A stretch of DNA of 64,000 bases from Arthrobacter sp. FB24 (GCF_000196235.1 NC_008541.1:620001-684000), one strand, 5' to 3'. Shown: positions 1 through 10,193, numbered from the stretch's first letter. A program made the numbers and translations. Notes: a model not told the origin generated them from the letters alone.

Positions 1-29
1 TGACACCGCTCACACATCAAGCTAGAACG

Positions 30-55
30 ACTTTTGCCGATGGTCAAGCAAAAGT
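30..55. promoter_or_regulatory. inverted repeat upstream of ROK gene (possible operator)
   Basis: Perfect 8-bp arms ACTTTTGC (30-37) and GCAAAAGT (48-55) are separated by 10 bp in an AT-richer stretch about 65 bp before the ROK gene. ROK-type repressors bind AT-rich inverted repeats, so this may be an operator for this regulator or for a gene lying to the left of the window. Inference only; the left neighbour is not visible. Confidence 0.4.
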
Positions 56-84
56 TGAAAAGTAATCGGCGATCTTTCGGTGGC

Positions 85-114
85 GTGACATGCATAAGGC
101 CTTCGTGCTATCTA
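85..114 (+). promoter_or_regulatory. probable leaderless promoter of the ROK gene
   Basis: GTGACA (85-90) and TATCTA (109-114) are spaced by 18 bp, and the -10-like hexamer ends 7 bp before the ATG at 121. There is no Shine-Dalgarno sequence before that ATG. Transcription would therefore start at or very near the initiation codon, giving a leaderless mRNA, a common arrangement in actinobacteria. Confidence 0.4.
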
Positions 115-120
115 TGATTC

Positions 121-1353
121 ATGAGTCCAACGTCCGGAAAAGAGACCGGCATCGACGCCGGAACCGATGCCGCGCCTGATGGTGCGGGGAGCCTTTCCCG
201 GGCCGGCGACCTCTTCCAGCTGCTCCGCGACGGCAAGGCCCGCACCAGGGCCGAACTGGCCCTGACGACTGGCCTGGCACGGTCCACGGTGGCCGCCCGC
301 ATCGACGCGCTCATCTCCTCCGGACTGGTGGGCCCGGCCGGTGAGGCCAGTTCCAGCGGCGGCAGGCCGCCGTCGCGCTTTGCCTTCAACCCCGCCGCCC
401 GCTCTGTCCTGGCAGTCGACGTCGGCGCCACGCACGTGATCGTTGCCGTCACCGACCTTGGCGGCAACGTCCTTGCCGAACGGCGCCTGGCCCAGGACGT
501 TGCCGACGGTCCGGAAGCGGTACTGGGCCGTGTGGTCGAGGAAGGAAAAACACTCCTCAGTGAGGCAGGCCGGACAGCCGCGGACCTCGCCGGCATCGGG
601 ATCGGGCTGCCCGGCCCGGTGGAGCATGCCACCGGCATGCCGGTTAAGCCGCCCATCATGCCCGGCTGGGACGGGTTCGACGTGGTGCGTTACGTTCGGC
701 GCTCGCTGCCGGTCCCCGTGCTGGTGGACAACGACGTCAACATCATGGCGCTCGGCGAACGCACGGCGTACTGGCCCGAACACGACAACTTCCTTTTCAT
801 CAAGGTGGCCACCGGCATCGGTGCAGGAATCATCAGCAGCGGCGAACTCCAGCGCGGCGCCAACGGAACGGCCGGGGACCTGGGCCATGTAAGGGTCCCG
901 CGCGGGGACGAAGTCCTTTGCCGCTGCGGCAACTACGGCTGCCTCGAGGCACTGGCTTCGGGCCCCGCCGTCGCCCGCGAACTGGCCCGCCATGGGCTTC
1001 CGGCCGAGAAGGGAAGCGATGTGCTGCGACTCGTTGCCGAGGGAAACCTGCAGGCCATCCAGGCGCTCCGCCAGGCCGGCCGGGACGTCGGGGACGTACT
1101 GGCTACGGTGGTCAACCTGCTGAATCCGTCGGTGATCGTGATCGGCGGCAGCCTCGGCCAGGCGGGCGAGCACCTGATGGCGGGAGTGCGCGAAGTGGTT
1201 TACCGGCGGTCGCTGCCGCTGGCCACGTCACATCTTCGGATAGCCCTTTCGATGGCCGGGGACCAGGCCGCGATCCTTGGCGCCAGCCAGATGGTCACGC
1301 AACACGTGTTATCTCCTGCCGTGATAGAAGCCACCCTGCAGGCAACGGGATAA
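121..1353 (+). CDS. ROK family transcriptional regulator
   Basis: A 410-residue protein with an N-terminal winged helix-turn-helix (about 28-75) followed by a complete ROK sugar-kinase-like domain. Visible ROK features are the phosphate-binding DVGATH at 100-105, VDNDVN at 202-207 with D205 at the catalytic-base position, and the zinc site H256/C267/C269/C274 in the GCLE signature region. Because the kinase motifs are intact, sugar binding is likely and residual kinase activity is possible. Proteins of this NagC/XylR-like architecture usually repress sugar uptake or catabolic operons and release DNA on binding the sugar. No sugar operon is adjacent on the right, so the target probably lies to the left of the window. 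The start at 121 fits a leaderless promoter. Confidence 0.9.
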   Translation: MSPTSGKETGIDAGTDAAPDGAGSLSRAGDLFQLLRDGKARTRAELALTTGLARSTVAARIDALISSGLVGPAGEASSSGGRPPSRFAFNPAARSVLAVDVGATHVIVAVTDLGGNVLAERRLAQDVADGPEAVLGRVVEEGKTLLSEAGRTAADLAGIGIGLPGPVEHATGMPVKPPIMPGWDGFDVVRYVRRSLPVPVLVDNDVNIMALGERTAYWPEHDNFLFIKVATGIGAGIISSGELQRGANGTAGDLGHVRVPRGDEVLCRCGNYGCLEALASGPAVARELARHGLPAEKGSDVLRLVAEGNLQAIQALRQAGRDVGDVLATVVNLLNPSVIVIGGSLGQAGEHLMAGVREVVYRRSLPLATSHLRIALSMAGDQAAILGASQMVTQHVLSPAVIEATLQATG

Positions 1354-1436
1354 CGTCCGTCATGTTGCCGCGGGCATGATAGCAATGATCTGATGACACG
1401 GATTCCCAGCTCCCTCACCAAACCGCAGCCCGCCTC

Positions 1437-2630
1437 ATGACGGCGAACATCCTCGCCAGGGTCCCGCGCGGCTGGATCCTGCTGGCCAGCATCGGACTCA
1501 TCGCGCTGAACATGCGCGGCCCGTTCGTGGCTGTGGCCCCGGTGGTTGGCCCGATGCAGCAGGACCTTGGGTTCTCACCCGTGGAACTGGGGCTGCTGAC
1601 CGGCATTCCGGTGCTGTGCTTCTCGCTGGCGGCGCCGCTCGCGTCGTTTGCGGGCCGAAAATTCGGGGCGGAATTTGCCATCATGCTCACGCTGCTGGGC
1701 GTGCTGGCCGGCGTCATTGTCCGCTCGGCCGGAAACGGCGGCCTGGTGCTGTTCGGAACCGCGATCATCGGCGTGGCCATCACCATCGGCAACATCGCCG
1801 TTCCGCTGATCATCAGGCGGGATTTTTCGCCCCACCGGCAGGGGACCGCCATGGGCATTTACACCGCGGCCCTGAACATCGGGTCCTTCCTCACGTCGGT
1901 GGTCACCGCGCCCCTGGCCGAGGTGGCCGGCTGGCGGCTCGCGCTGGCAGCCAGCGGGCTCTTCGCCGTGGCCGCCACAGTCTTCTGGGTGATGGCGGTG
2001 GGCCGGCAAGCCTTCGTTCCGTCCCCCGTCGAAGAGTCCGATCCCCGTCCCGCCGGCGGTCGGCCGGCGTCCCGCTGGATTACGGCCGGGCTGACGGCGG
2101 GCTTTGCCGGGCAGGCTTTCTCCTACTACGGCGTCACTGCCTGGCTGCCCACCTTCCTGATCGACGAACTGGGCATGGCGCCCTCCGCCGCCGGCGCCGG
2201 GTCCTCGCTCTTCCAGATCCTCGCCATTGTGGGCGGCCTCGGGGTGCCGATGGTGGCCAGGTTTGCCAGTACGACGGCGGTGGCGGTCACCCTGGGCCTG
2301 ATGTGGCTGACCGTTCCACTTGGCCTGCTGCTGGCCCCGGAATTGTGGTGGCTCTGGTCCTCCGTGGGCGGCGCAGCGCAGGGCGGCGGCATCACTGTGA
2401 TTTTTATTGCCATCATCAAGCTGGCCCGCGACCAGGCATCGGCAGGCCGGATGTCGGCCGTCGTCCAGGGCGTTGGCTACTCGGTAGGCGCTGTCGCCCC
2501 GACGCTCCTGGGCTACGTCCACGGGCTGTCCGGATCCTGGACCAACCCGCTGCTGCTGATCCTTGCATCGGTGGCGGCGTTCTTCCTGGGCACGACCCTC
2601 TCCGTCCGGAAGGTGCCGAAGACCCGCTGA
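1437..2630 (+). CDS. MFS transporter, CynX/NimT (cyanate/nitroimidazole) type
   Basis: A 397-residue integral membrane protein with about 12 hydrophobic helices in two halves, joined by a polar Pro/Arg-rich loop near residues 195-212. The opening, with NMRGPFVAVAPVVGPM soon after the first helix, is typical of the CynX/NimT branch of the major facilitator superfamily, whose members move cyanate, 2-nitroimidazole or unknown small solutes. It belongs in the cytoplasmic membrane. It lies 83 bp after the ROK gene on the same strand with no obvious terminator between them, so cotranscription is possible. No cyanase gene is nearby, so the substrate is unknown. No strong ribosome binding site is visible at the ATG. 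Confidence 0.85.
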   Translation: MTANILARVPRGWILLASIGLIALNMRGPFVAVAPVVGPMQQDLGFSPVELGLLTGIPVLCFSLAAPLASFAGRKFGAEFAIMLTLLGVLAGVIVRSAGNGGLVLFGTAIIGVAITIGNIAVPLIIRRDFSPHRQGTAMGIYTAALNIGSFLTSVVTAPLAEVAGWRLALAASGLFAVAATVFWVMAVGRQAFVPSPVEESDPRPAGGRPASRWITAGLTAGFAGQAFSYYGVTAWLPTFLIDELGMAPSAAGAGSSLFQILAIVGGLGVPMVARFASTTAVAVTLGLMWLTVPLGLLLAPELWWLWSSVGGAAQGGGITVIFIAIIKLARDQASAGRMSAVVQGVGYSVGAVAPTLLGYVHGLSGSWTNPLLLILASVAAFFLGTTLSVRKVPKTR

Positions 2631-2668
2631 CGGGTCCCGCCGTCGTCGTACTTCACGCCCTGCAACAG

Positions 2669-2734
2669 AAGCGCGAACTGGCAGCTAATGCCCTCAAAAC
2701 GAAGTTTCGGGTCATTAGCTGCCAGTTCGCGCTT
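2669..2734. repeat. long nested palindrome (repeat family 4), probable bidirectional terminator
   Basis: Two perfectly complementary 22-nt arms (2669-2690 and 2713-2734) contain AGCGCGAACTGGCAGCTAAT and its complement. The 22-nt loop holds a smaller hairpin (AAAC GAA GTTT). It sits between the convergent ends of the MFS gene and malate synthase, so it could stop transcription from both sides. The 13-bp piece GCCAGTTCGCGCT recurs at 37046-37058, between another pair of convergent genes, which suggests a dispersed family rather than a simple terminator. Confidence 0.7.
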
Positions 2735-2835
2735 AGTGGTTCTTCCGTTGCCGGGCCGCCGCCCCGGATTTCGGGGTGCCTGTTGCGGAGGGCATGGCAG
2801 CCCGGCGAACGGAAATCTTCTCGATTACCGCCGGA

Positions 2836-4500
<1,665 letters not shown>

Positions 4501-4521
4501 GAGAGTTCTCCTGGTGCAAGG

Positions 4522-4587
4522 CCCAACTGAGGCGCAGTAGGTGTCGTTTTGAGCCTCCAAAACGACACCTACTGCTATCTAGTTGGG
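4522..4587. repeat. long palindrome between aceA and aceB (repeat family 3)
   Basis: Perfect 18-nt arms at 4534-4551 and 4558-4575 (GCAGTAGGTGTCGTTTTG and its complement) enclose a 6-nt loop, and outer arms CCCAACT (4522-4528) and AGTTGGG (4581-4587) extend the structure. It fills the intergenic space between the aceA stop and the aceB ribosome binding site. As RNA it would be a very stable hairpin that could attenuate aceB relative to aceA or protect the aceA 3' end. No U-tract follows. No second copy is seen in this window. Confidence 0.7.
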
Positions 4588-4593
4588 GAAGAG

Positions 4594-5925
4594 TTAGTGG
4601 AACTGGCCCTCTTCGGTCGATCCGACCAATGCGAGGGTGGATGCGTTCGGGTTGAGCGCAGTTGCGATGTCGTCGAAGTAGCCGGTGCCGACTTCGCGCT
4701 GGTGCTTGGTCGCGGTGTAGCCGCGGGACTCGGAGGCGAATTCCTTTTCCTGGAGCTCGACGTAGGCGCTCATGCCTTCACGGGCGTAACCGTGGGCGAG
4801 ATCGAACATTGAGTAGTTCAGGGCGTGGAATCCGGCCAGGGTGATGAACTGGAACGTGAAGCCCATGGCGCCGAGTTCACGCTGGAACTTGGCGATGGTG
4901 GCGTCGTCCAGGTGCTTGCGCCAGTTGAACGACGGCGAGCAGTTGTAGGAAAGCATCTGGTCCGGGAACTCGGCCTTGACGGCTTCGGCGAACTTACGGG
5001 CAAGTTCGAGGTCCGGAGTGCCCGTCTCCATCCAGATGAGGTCGGAGTACGGGGCGTAGGCCTTGGCGCGGGCGATGCAGGGTTCGATGCCGTTGCGGAC
5101 CTTGTAGAAGCCTTCCGGGGTGCGGACCGGCTGTCCGCCTTCGCGGAGGATGAATTCCTGGTCGCGCTCGTCGACGTCGGAGGTGATCAGGGTTGCCGCC
5201 TCGGCGTCGGTGCGGGCGATGACCACGGACGGGGTGCCGGCGACGTCGGCGGCCAGGCGGGCCGCGTTCAGGGTGCGGACGTGCTGCTGGGTGGGGATGA
5301 GCACCTTGCCGCCGAGGTGGCCGCACTTCTTCTCGGAAGCGAGCTGGTCCTCCCAGTGAACGCCTGAGGCGCCGGCCTGGATCATGGACTTCATCAGTTC
5401 GTAGGCGTTGAGCGGGCCGCCGAAGCCGGCCTCGGCGTCAGCGACGATCGGCACCATCCAGTCCTCGACGGTCTGGATGCCTTCGGAGAACTCGATCTGA
5501 TCGGCGCGGAGGAGGGCATTGTTGATCCGGCGGACAACCGTGGGAACGGAATTGGCCGGGTACAGCGACTGGTCCGGGTAAGTGTGGCCGGAGTTGTTGG
5601 CATCCGCGGCAACCTGCCAGCCGGAGAGGTAGATGGCGCGGAGGCCGGCCTTGACCTGCTGCACCGCCTGGTTGCCGGTGAGGGCGCCGAGGGCGTTGGT
5701 GTAGCCGCCGGTCTTGTGCTCTTCGGTCAGCTGCTTCCACAGCTTCTCGGAGCCGCGGCGGGCCAGGGTGTGCTCTTCGGAGACGCGGCCGCGGAGGCGG
5801 ACGACGTCGGAAGCCTTGTAGTCCCGGGTCACACCTTCCCAGCGCGGGTTGGCGGCCCACTCGAGCTCCAGTGCGGCGGCCTGCTGCTCGGGCGTCTGCT
5901 GGGTGGGCTCAAATGCTGCAGTCAT
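4594..5925 (-). CDS. aceA: isocitrate lyase
   Basis: A 444-residue protein cleaving isocitrate to succinate and glyoxylate, the entry step of the glyoxylate bypass. The active-site signature KKCGH lies at 199-203 with catalytic C201, and the family motifs [10 protein letters not shown] (161-170) and SGVHWEDQ (187-194) are intact. The frame is open to 6048, but the ATG at 5923-5925 has AAGGAGA at ribosome-binding distance and begins [10 protein letters not shown], which fits actinobacterial isocitrate lyases. It precedes aceB on the same strand and is divergent from a RamB-like regulator, the regulator class that controls aceA and aceB in Corynebacterium and icl in Mycobacterium. Control by that neighbour is likely. 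Confidence 0.97.
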   Translation of the reverse strand: MTAAFEPTQQTPEQQAAALELEWAANPRWEGVTRDYKASDVVRLRGRVSEEHTLARRGSEKLWKQLTEEHKTGGYTNALGALTGNQAVQQVKAGLRAIYLSGWQVAADANNSGHTYPDQSLYPANSVPTVVRRINNALLRADQIEFSEGIQTVEDWMVPIVADAEAGFGGPLNAYELMKSMIQAGASGVHWEDQLASEKKCGHLGGKVLIPTQQHVRTLNAARLAADVAGTPSVVIARTDAEAATLITSDVDERDQEFILREGGQPVRTPEGFYKVRNGIEPCIARAKAYAPYSDLIWMETGTPDLELARKFAEAVKAEFPDQMLSYNCSPSFNWRKHLDDATIAKFQRELGAMGFTFQFITLAGFHALNYSMFDLAHGYAREGMSAYVELQEKEFASESRGYTATKHQREVGTGYFDDIATALNPNASTLALVGSTEEGQFH

Positions 5926-6074
5926 CTTTGTCTCCTTGTTTGTGCTCCGGGGTGTCCTGGCCGGTCCCGCCCTGCGCCTTTGCAGAGGGGGACCGGCTGG
6001 ACCGGTGCGGTGTTTCTTTCCGTGAGATCTACTTTTCTGCACTTTCAAGCGGGTTACTAGAGGAAAACCGTGGA

Positions 6075-6100
6075 AAGAAATGCGTTTCTTCGCGTATGCT
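6075..6100 (+). promoter_or_regulatory. leaderless promoter with overlapping inverted repeat, RamB-like gene
   Basis: The inverted repeat AAGAAA-TGCG-TTTCTT (6075-6090) sits immediately before a -10-like TATGCT (6095-6100). That hexamer ends 7 bp before the ATG at 6107, which has no Shine-Dalgarno sequence, so the mRNA is probably leaderless. The repeat occupies the -35/-10 spacer, where binding would block transcription. It is a candidate site for autorepression by the downstream regulator, and for control of divergent aceA. Confidence 0.45.
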
Positions 6101-6106
6101 CAATAA

Positions 6107-7594
6107 ATGTCGCCTACGAGCTGGAACCGCAAAGCCGCCACCCCGCCGTCGTCCCCTGCAACCGCGGAACTGGACGTCATCAGCCTGGGCCGCCGCGTAC
6201 GCCACCTGCGCAAAGCGGCGGCGATGACCCTCGATGACCTGAGTGCCGCCGTCGGGACCGCGCCGAGCCAGCTGAGCCTGATCGAGAACGGGAAGCGGGA
6301 GCCCAAACTTGGCCTGCTGCAGCAGCTGGCCGCCGCGCTGAATGTCAGCATCGACCAGCTGCTCGGGGCGGAGCCGCCCAACCGGCGGGCGGCCCTGGAG
6401 ATCGAGCTGGAACGTTACCAGCGCAGCCCCCTCTACGAGTCCCTGAACCTGCCCAAAATCCGCATCAGCTCGCGGCTTCCGATGGATGTGCTGGAATCTA
6501 TGGTGGGCCTGCAGCATGAGCTGGAGCGCAGGCTCAACGAACAGGTGGCGACGCCGGAGGAGGCCCGCCGCGCCAACGCAGAGCTGCGGGCCATGATGCG
6601 CGAACGCAACAACTACTTCCCTGAGTACGAGGCGGAGGCGCAGAAGGTCCTGGCGTCCGTGGGGCACAAGAACGGCCCGCTGTCCCATCACGTCATTGCC
6701 GACATTGCCGGGCACCTCGGTTTCAGCCTCCACCACGTGGGCGATCTGCCGCATTCCACCCGCTCCGTGACGGATCTTAAGAACCGCCGAATTTACCTCA
6801 CGCAAAACCAGCGCTCGGATCATGACCCCCGTTCGGTGCTGCTGCAGGCACTGGGCCACTACGTTCTGGGCCACCAGACGCCGTCGAACTACGGGGACTT
6901 CCTGATGCAGCGCGTGGCCACGAACTACTTCGCAGCCGCGCTGATGCTGCCTGAGCAGGCCACCGTGGAGTTCCTGCAGAAAGCCAAGCAGGCCAAGGAG
7001 ATCGCCGTGGAGGACATCCGCGACGCCTTCGCCGTGTCCTACGAAACCGCTGCACACCGGTTCACAAACCTGGCCACCCAGCACCTGGACATCCGCACGC
7101 ACTTCCAGAAAACGCACAAGAGCGGCATCATCTACAAGGCCTACGAGAACGACGGCGTGACGTTCCCGCAGGATCACACCGGCGCCATTGAGGGCCAGCC
7201 ATCGTGCAAGAACTGGACGTCGCGGGTGGTGTTCGATGTGCCGGACAAGTTCAGCGCGTACAACCAGTACACGGATACACCGGCGGGAACCTACTGGTGC
7301 ACGGCACGGACCGAGCGCTCGGCCAACGGTGAATTTTCACTCTCCGTCGGCGTCCCGTACGCGCAGGTGAAGTGGTTCCGCGGCCGGGATACGACCGAAC
7401 GGTCCAAGTCCACCTGCCCGGACGAGAGTTGCTGCCGCCGTCCGCCGGCGTCGCTGACGTCTGAGTGGGCGGGCAACGCCTGGCCGTCGGCGCGGGCGCA
7501 CTCGCACCTGCTCGCCGCGATGCCGCCGGGCGCCTTCCCCGGCGTGGACGAGACCGAGGTCTACTCGTTCCTGCAGGCGCACTCGGGGAGCTGA
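6107..7594 (+). CDS. XRE-family regulator with IrrE/DUF2083-type C-terminus (RamB-like)
   Basis: A 495-residue cytoplasmic regulator. An XRE helix-turn-helix spans about 28-86, a long helical linker follows, then an IrrE/ImmA-like middle region (around ALGHYVLGHQTPSNYGDFLMQRVATNYFAAALMLP, shown here only in outline as ALGHYVLGHQ then NYFAAALMLP), and a C-terminal domain with clustered cysteines (CPDESCC). This is the organisation of RamB and related short-chain fatty acyl-CoA regulators. The usual HExxH zinc site is replaced by LGHYV, so peptidase activity is doubtful and the middle domain is more likely an effector sensor. It is divergent from aceA, matching the known role of RamB in glyoxylate-cycle control. 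Which branch (RamB or PrpR) it belongs to is not settled by eye. Confidence 0.88.
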   Translation: MSPTSWNRKAATPPSSPATAELDVISLGRRVRHLRKAAAMTLDDLSAAVGTAPSQLSLIENGKREPKLGLLQQLAAALNVSIDQLLGAEPPNRRAALEIELERYQRSPLYESLNLPKIRISSRLPMDVLESMVGLQHELERRLNEQVATPEEARRANAELRAMMRERNNYFPEYEAEAQKVLASVGHKNGPLSHHVIADIAGHLGFSLHHVGDLPHSTRSVTDLKNRRIYLTQNQRSDHDPRSVLLQALGHYVLGHQTPSNYGDFLMQRVATNYFAAALMLPEQATVEFLQKAKQAKEIAVEDIRDAFAVSYETAAHRFTNLATQHLDIRTHFQKTHKSGIIYKAYENDGVTFPQDHTGAIEGQPSCKNWTSRVVFDVPDKFSAYNQYTDTPAGTYWCTARTERSANGEFSLSVGVPYAQVKWFRGRDTTERSKSTCPDESCCRRPPASLTSEWAGNAWPSARAHSHLLAAMPPGAFPGVDETEVYSFLQAHSGS

Positions 7595-7629
7595 ACAAAC
7601 CCTCTATCACTTCTGGCGGTGTTCCCGCA

Positions 7630-7700
7630 GACGCTCTCTCACTTTCTTGGGGAAAGTGAGGGAGCGTTGCCGCATTTGCTGCCGGAGGTGAGGGAGCGTC
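7630..7700. repeat. palindromic repeat, family 1, copy A
   Basis: ACGCTCTCTCACTTTCTT (7631-7648) is followed by the imperfect inverted copy AAAGTGAGGGAGCGT (7653-7667), and a further single arm GGTGAGGGAGCGTC lies at 7687-7700. It fills the space between the convergent RamB-like gene and the TAXI gene, where it may act as a bidirectional terminator. The same modules occur at four other loci in the window. Confidence 0.75.
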
Positions 7701-7705
7701 TTGCT

Positions 7706-8731
7706 TTACCCGTGCAGTTCCCGGTAGGCGGCAGCGGCTGCGGGGTGCAACGGCAGGCCGGCCGTGTTGATCAGCGATTCCGGGCTCAGGAACTGGACTC
7801 CCATGCTGGAGCGGGGGATCAGTTCCTCGGCGTGGTCCACCAGCAGTTCGACGGTTCTCTTCACTGTCCGCTCATCCAGGTCACTGCGGCACAGGAGCAG
7901 ATTGGCCACACCCACTGCCCAGACAGCCGGAATGCCCTCGTAGGCGCCTTCCGGGATCAGGACCCGGTCGTAGAACGCGCCGTACTTGGTCCGCAGTTTG
8001 GGCAGCAGCGGGGAGAGGTCCAGGAATCCGAGCCCGACCTCATGGTGGGTGGCGGCAATGGCGGCCGTAGGCACCCCGCCGGACCAGAACAGCGCGTCCA
8101 CCGACCCGTCCTGCAGCGCCGCAAGCCCCGCGTTGAGTCCGAGGTTCAGGACGGTGACCGTCTTGCCGCCATTGGCGGCGGGCGCGGCGCCCACAGCCAC
8201 GGAAGCCAGCCCGGCGGCCTCCAGCAGGCGCGGGGTGGTAAGCGACGTCCCTGAACCGGGCTCGCCGACAGCCACGGTCCGGCCAGCCAGTTCCGTGAGG
8301 GTCCGGATGCCGCCAGCCCTCCGGACGACGCAGTGGACGTAGTTTTCGTACACCCTTCCAAGGGCCGCGATTCCCGCGTCCGACGGGCCGCCCGCCGGCA
8401 TCTTCTGTGCCGCGGCATCCGCGAGTGCGACGGCGAACGTCGCTTGCCCCGTCAGGAGCTGCCGCAGGTTGTCGAGGCTGCCACCGGTGGTCAGGGCTGA
8501 AGCGCTGCCGGCCACGCCATGGCGCTGGATGGACTCCGCCAGCAGCGTTGCAAATTCAAGGTAGAAGCCTCCCGGCTCACCCCCTGCCACGGTGACGGTG
8601 CCTGGCTTGTCCTCGGCAGTGCATGCGGTGAGGGCCGGGATGAGCAGTCCGGCCAGGCCAGCGGCCAGCCCGGCCTTGAGGGCGGCCCTCCGTGGCGGCA
8701 GGCTTCCAGCCAGGTCAGTCATGCCGGTCAT
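7706..8731 (-). CDS. TAXI-family solute-binding lipoprotein
   Basis: A 341-residue exported protein. A twin-arginine-containing hydrophobic leader ends in the lipobox LTAC with C37 as the lipidated cysteine, then a TRAP-associated extracytoplasmic (TAXI) binding domain begins at GTVTVAGGEPGGFYLEFATL. TAXI proteins normally deliver glutamate or other carboxylates to TRAP membrane subunits, but no TRAP permease gene is nearby. Instead it is the last gene after a response regulator and a sensor kinase and faces a dicarboxylate MFS transporter. A plausible role is as an accessory ligand sensor for the kinase. The start is set by GGAGG about 7 nt before the ATG, inside the second copy of a tandem duplication. 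Confidence 0.88.
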   Translation of the reverse strand: MTGMTDLAGSLPPRRAALKAGLAAGLAGLLIPALTACTAEDKPGTVTVAGGEPGGFYLEFATLLAESIQRHGVAGSASALTTGGSLDNLRQLLTGQATFAVALADAAAQKMPAGGPSDAGIAALGRVYENYVHCVVRRAGGIRTLTELAGRTVAVGEPGSGTSLTTPRLLEAAGLASVAVGAAPAANGGKTVTVLNLGLNAGLAALQDGSVDALFWSGGVPTAAIAATHHEVGLGFLDLSPLLPKLRTKYGAFYDRVLIPEGAYEGIPAVWAVGVANLLLCRSDLDERTVKRTVELLVDHAEELIPRSSMGVQFLSPESLINTAGLPLHPAAAAAYRELHG

Positions 8732-8780
8732 GAAAGGGCCTCCGGCCCTGTCATGCCGGTCATGAAAGGGCCTCCGGCCC
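8718..8780. repeat. 32-bp tandem duplication across a stop/start junction
   Basis: Two 31-nt identical copies (8718-8748 and 8750-8780), period 32, span the end of the kinase gene and the start of the TAXI gene. Each copy carries GGAGG, an ATG and the bases that form the kinase stop. In the kinase-proximal copy the stop and an ATG overlap as ATGA, which looks like the ancestral coupled junction. The duplication now leaves an 11-codon mini-ORF between kinase and TAXI gene. Confidence 0.85.
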
Positions 8781-10193
8781 CTGGGAAGCCATGGCGCGCG
8801 GAAACTCGATGCGCGCGGTCAGGCCGTGGGGCGAGGTTTCCGTCAGAAGCAGCCGGCCCCCGTTGGCTCCCGCAAGTTTGTCCACAATGGTCATGCCCAG
8901 GCCGTTGCCACGGATCTCACGGTGCTGCGGGGAGCGCCAAAAGCGGCTGGTAGCAGCAGCCCGTTCCTCAGCGGAAAGCCCGGGGCCGGTATCGGAGACC
9001 TCTACGGCAACCGCATCCTGGCGTACGCGGACTGCCACGGCTATTCGGGCGCCGGCGGCGTATTTGATGGCGTTATTGATCAGTTCCCCCACCATCTGGG
9101 CCAGTTCTGCGGCGTTGCAGGCGATGTGCGCCGCCGGGTCCGGCGGATCCTCCAGCAGGATCGACGAGCCGCCGCGCCGTGCCGCAGGTCCTGCCCGTTC
9201 GGTCTCTTCCTGCAGGACAGGGTACGGATCAATAACGGCACGGAACCCGCGCGAAGGGGCCCCCGGCGGGCCTCCGGCGGAGTCTTCGAAGGCCCTGTGC
9301 TCGGCCGTCGCCAGCTTCAATACCCCGTCAAGGATCTCTTCCACACGTTCGAGTTCCGCCAGGACTCCGGCCGCCGCATTGTGCTCCCGGGCTGTCTGCA
9401 GTTCAAGCTGCAGCAGGTCGATCCTCAAGCGCAGGGCGCCGACGGGGTTGCGCAGCTGGTGGGAGGTGTCGGCAATCAGCTGGCGCTGGGAGTCGATGCT
9501 GTCGCTGACCGTCCGGGCCATCCTGGTAAAGGACCGGCTCAGCTCCCGAAGCTCCGGCGGCCCGTCTTCCGGAAGCCGGCTGCTCCTGCCTGTTGACTCA
9601 AGCTCGGTCACCGCCGAATTCAGGCGGTGTACCGGACGCAGTACCCAGCGCGTCACCCGGGCCGCACCGAGGAGGAGCACTGCAGCGAGGGCGGCCGCCG
9701 CCACTCCGACGAGAAGCCACCGTTCCCGGAGTTTCTGCCGGGCCGCATCCAGGTTGACCTCCAAAACCGCCTCGCCAAGAACCTGGCTTGCGCTGCCGAA
9801 GGAGCGTGAGATCACCTCAGAACCGGTTCCGAACGGCTGAATCTGACTGAGCGTGGTGTCGCTAAGGTTCAGCTTTGCCCGGGCAACAGCGTCGCGGACG
9901 TCTGCCCTGTCCTCGCTCAGGCCGCCTGAGCGCAGGGTGCCCTGCTGGAGGCGGATCAGCACCCCCTCACCGTACAGTTCCGAGTACCTGTCCATCTCTG
10001 CCTGCAGCTGGATGGATTCACCGTCGTTCGCGGCGTCGAACGCCACCTGCGCGAGCCTGTTGAGCGCAGCCGCCCGGTTGATCTGGAGTTCCTGGGTGAG
10101 CTCCCGGCTGGCCGAGGTCAGGAGGGCGGTGGAGGCGAAGATGACGATGAGGACAGACAGCACACTCAGGACTCCGAGGACACGCAGCTTCAC
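8760..10193 (-). CDS. two-component sensor histidine kinase
   Basis: A 477-residue membrane kinase: a first membrane helix (about 5-27), an extracytoplasmic sensing region (about 28-158), a second helix (159-178), a HAMP-like segment, a HisKA dimerisation helix with phospho-acceptor H245 in DTSHQLRNPVGAL, and a HATPase domain with N-box NNAIKYA, G1 DTGPGLS and G2 GNGLGM. The sensor region is of the unspecialised double-helix type common in kinases that respond to carboxylates. It starts with a 4-bp ATGA overlap with the response regulator upstream and is followed by the TAXI protein, so the three form one operon. The stop at 8760-8762 lies within the tandem duplication. Confidence 0.93.
   Translation of the reverse strand: MKLRVLGVLSVLSVLIVIFASTALLTSASRELTQELQINRAAALNRLAQVAFDAANDGESIQLQAEMDRYSELYGEGVLIRLQQGTLRSGGLSEDRADVRDAVARAKLNLSDTTLSQIQPFGTGSEVISRSFGSASQVLGEAVLEVNLDAARQKLRERWLLVGVAAAALAAVLLLGAARVTRWVLRPVHRLNSAVTELESTGRSSRLPEDGPPELRELSRSFTRMARTVSDSIDSQRQLIADTSHQLRNPVGALRLRIDLLQLELQTAREHNAAAGVLAELERVEEILDGVLKLATAEHRAFEDSAGGPPGAPSRGFRAVIDPYPVLQEETERAGPAARRGGSSILLEDPPDPAAHIACNAAELAQMVGELINNAIKYAAGARIAVAVRVRQDAVAVEVSDTGPGLSAEERAAATSRFWRSPQHREIRGNGLGMTIVDKLAGANGGRLLLTETSPHGLTARIEFPRAMASQGPEALS

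Noticed and set aside
4501..4560. A longer malate synthase start at 4560
   Set aside because: It would run through the palindromic repeat and lacks a ribosome binding site, while the ATG at 4500 has AGGAGA and begins at the conserved N-terminus.
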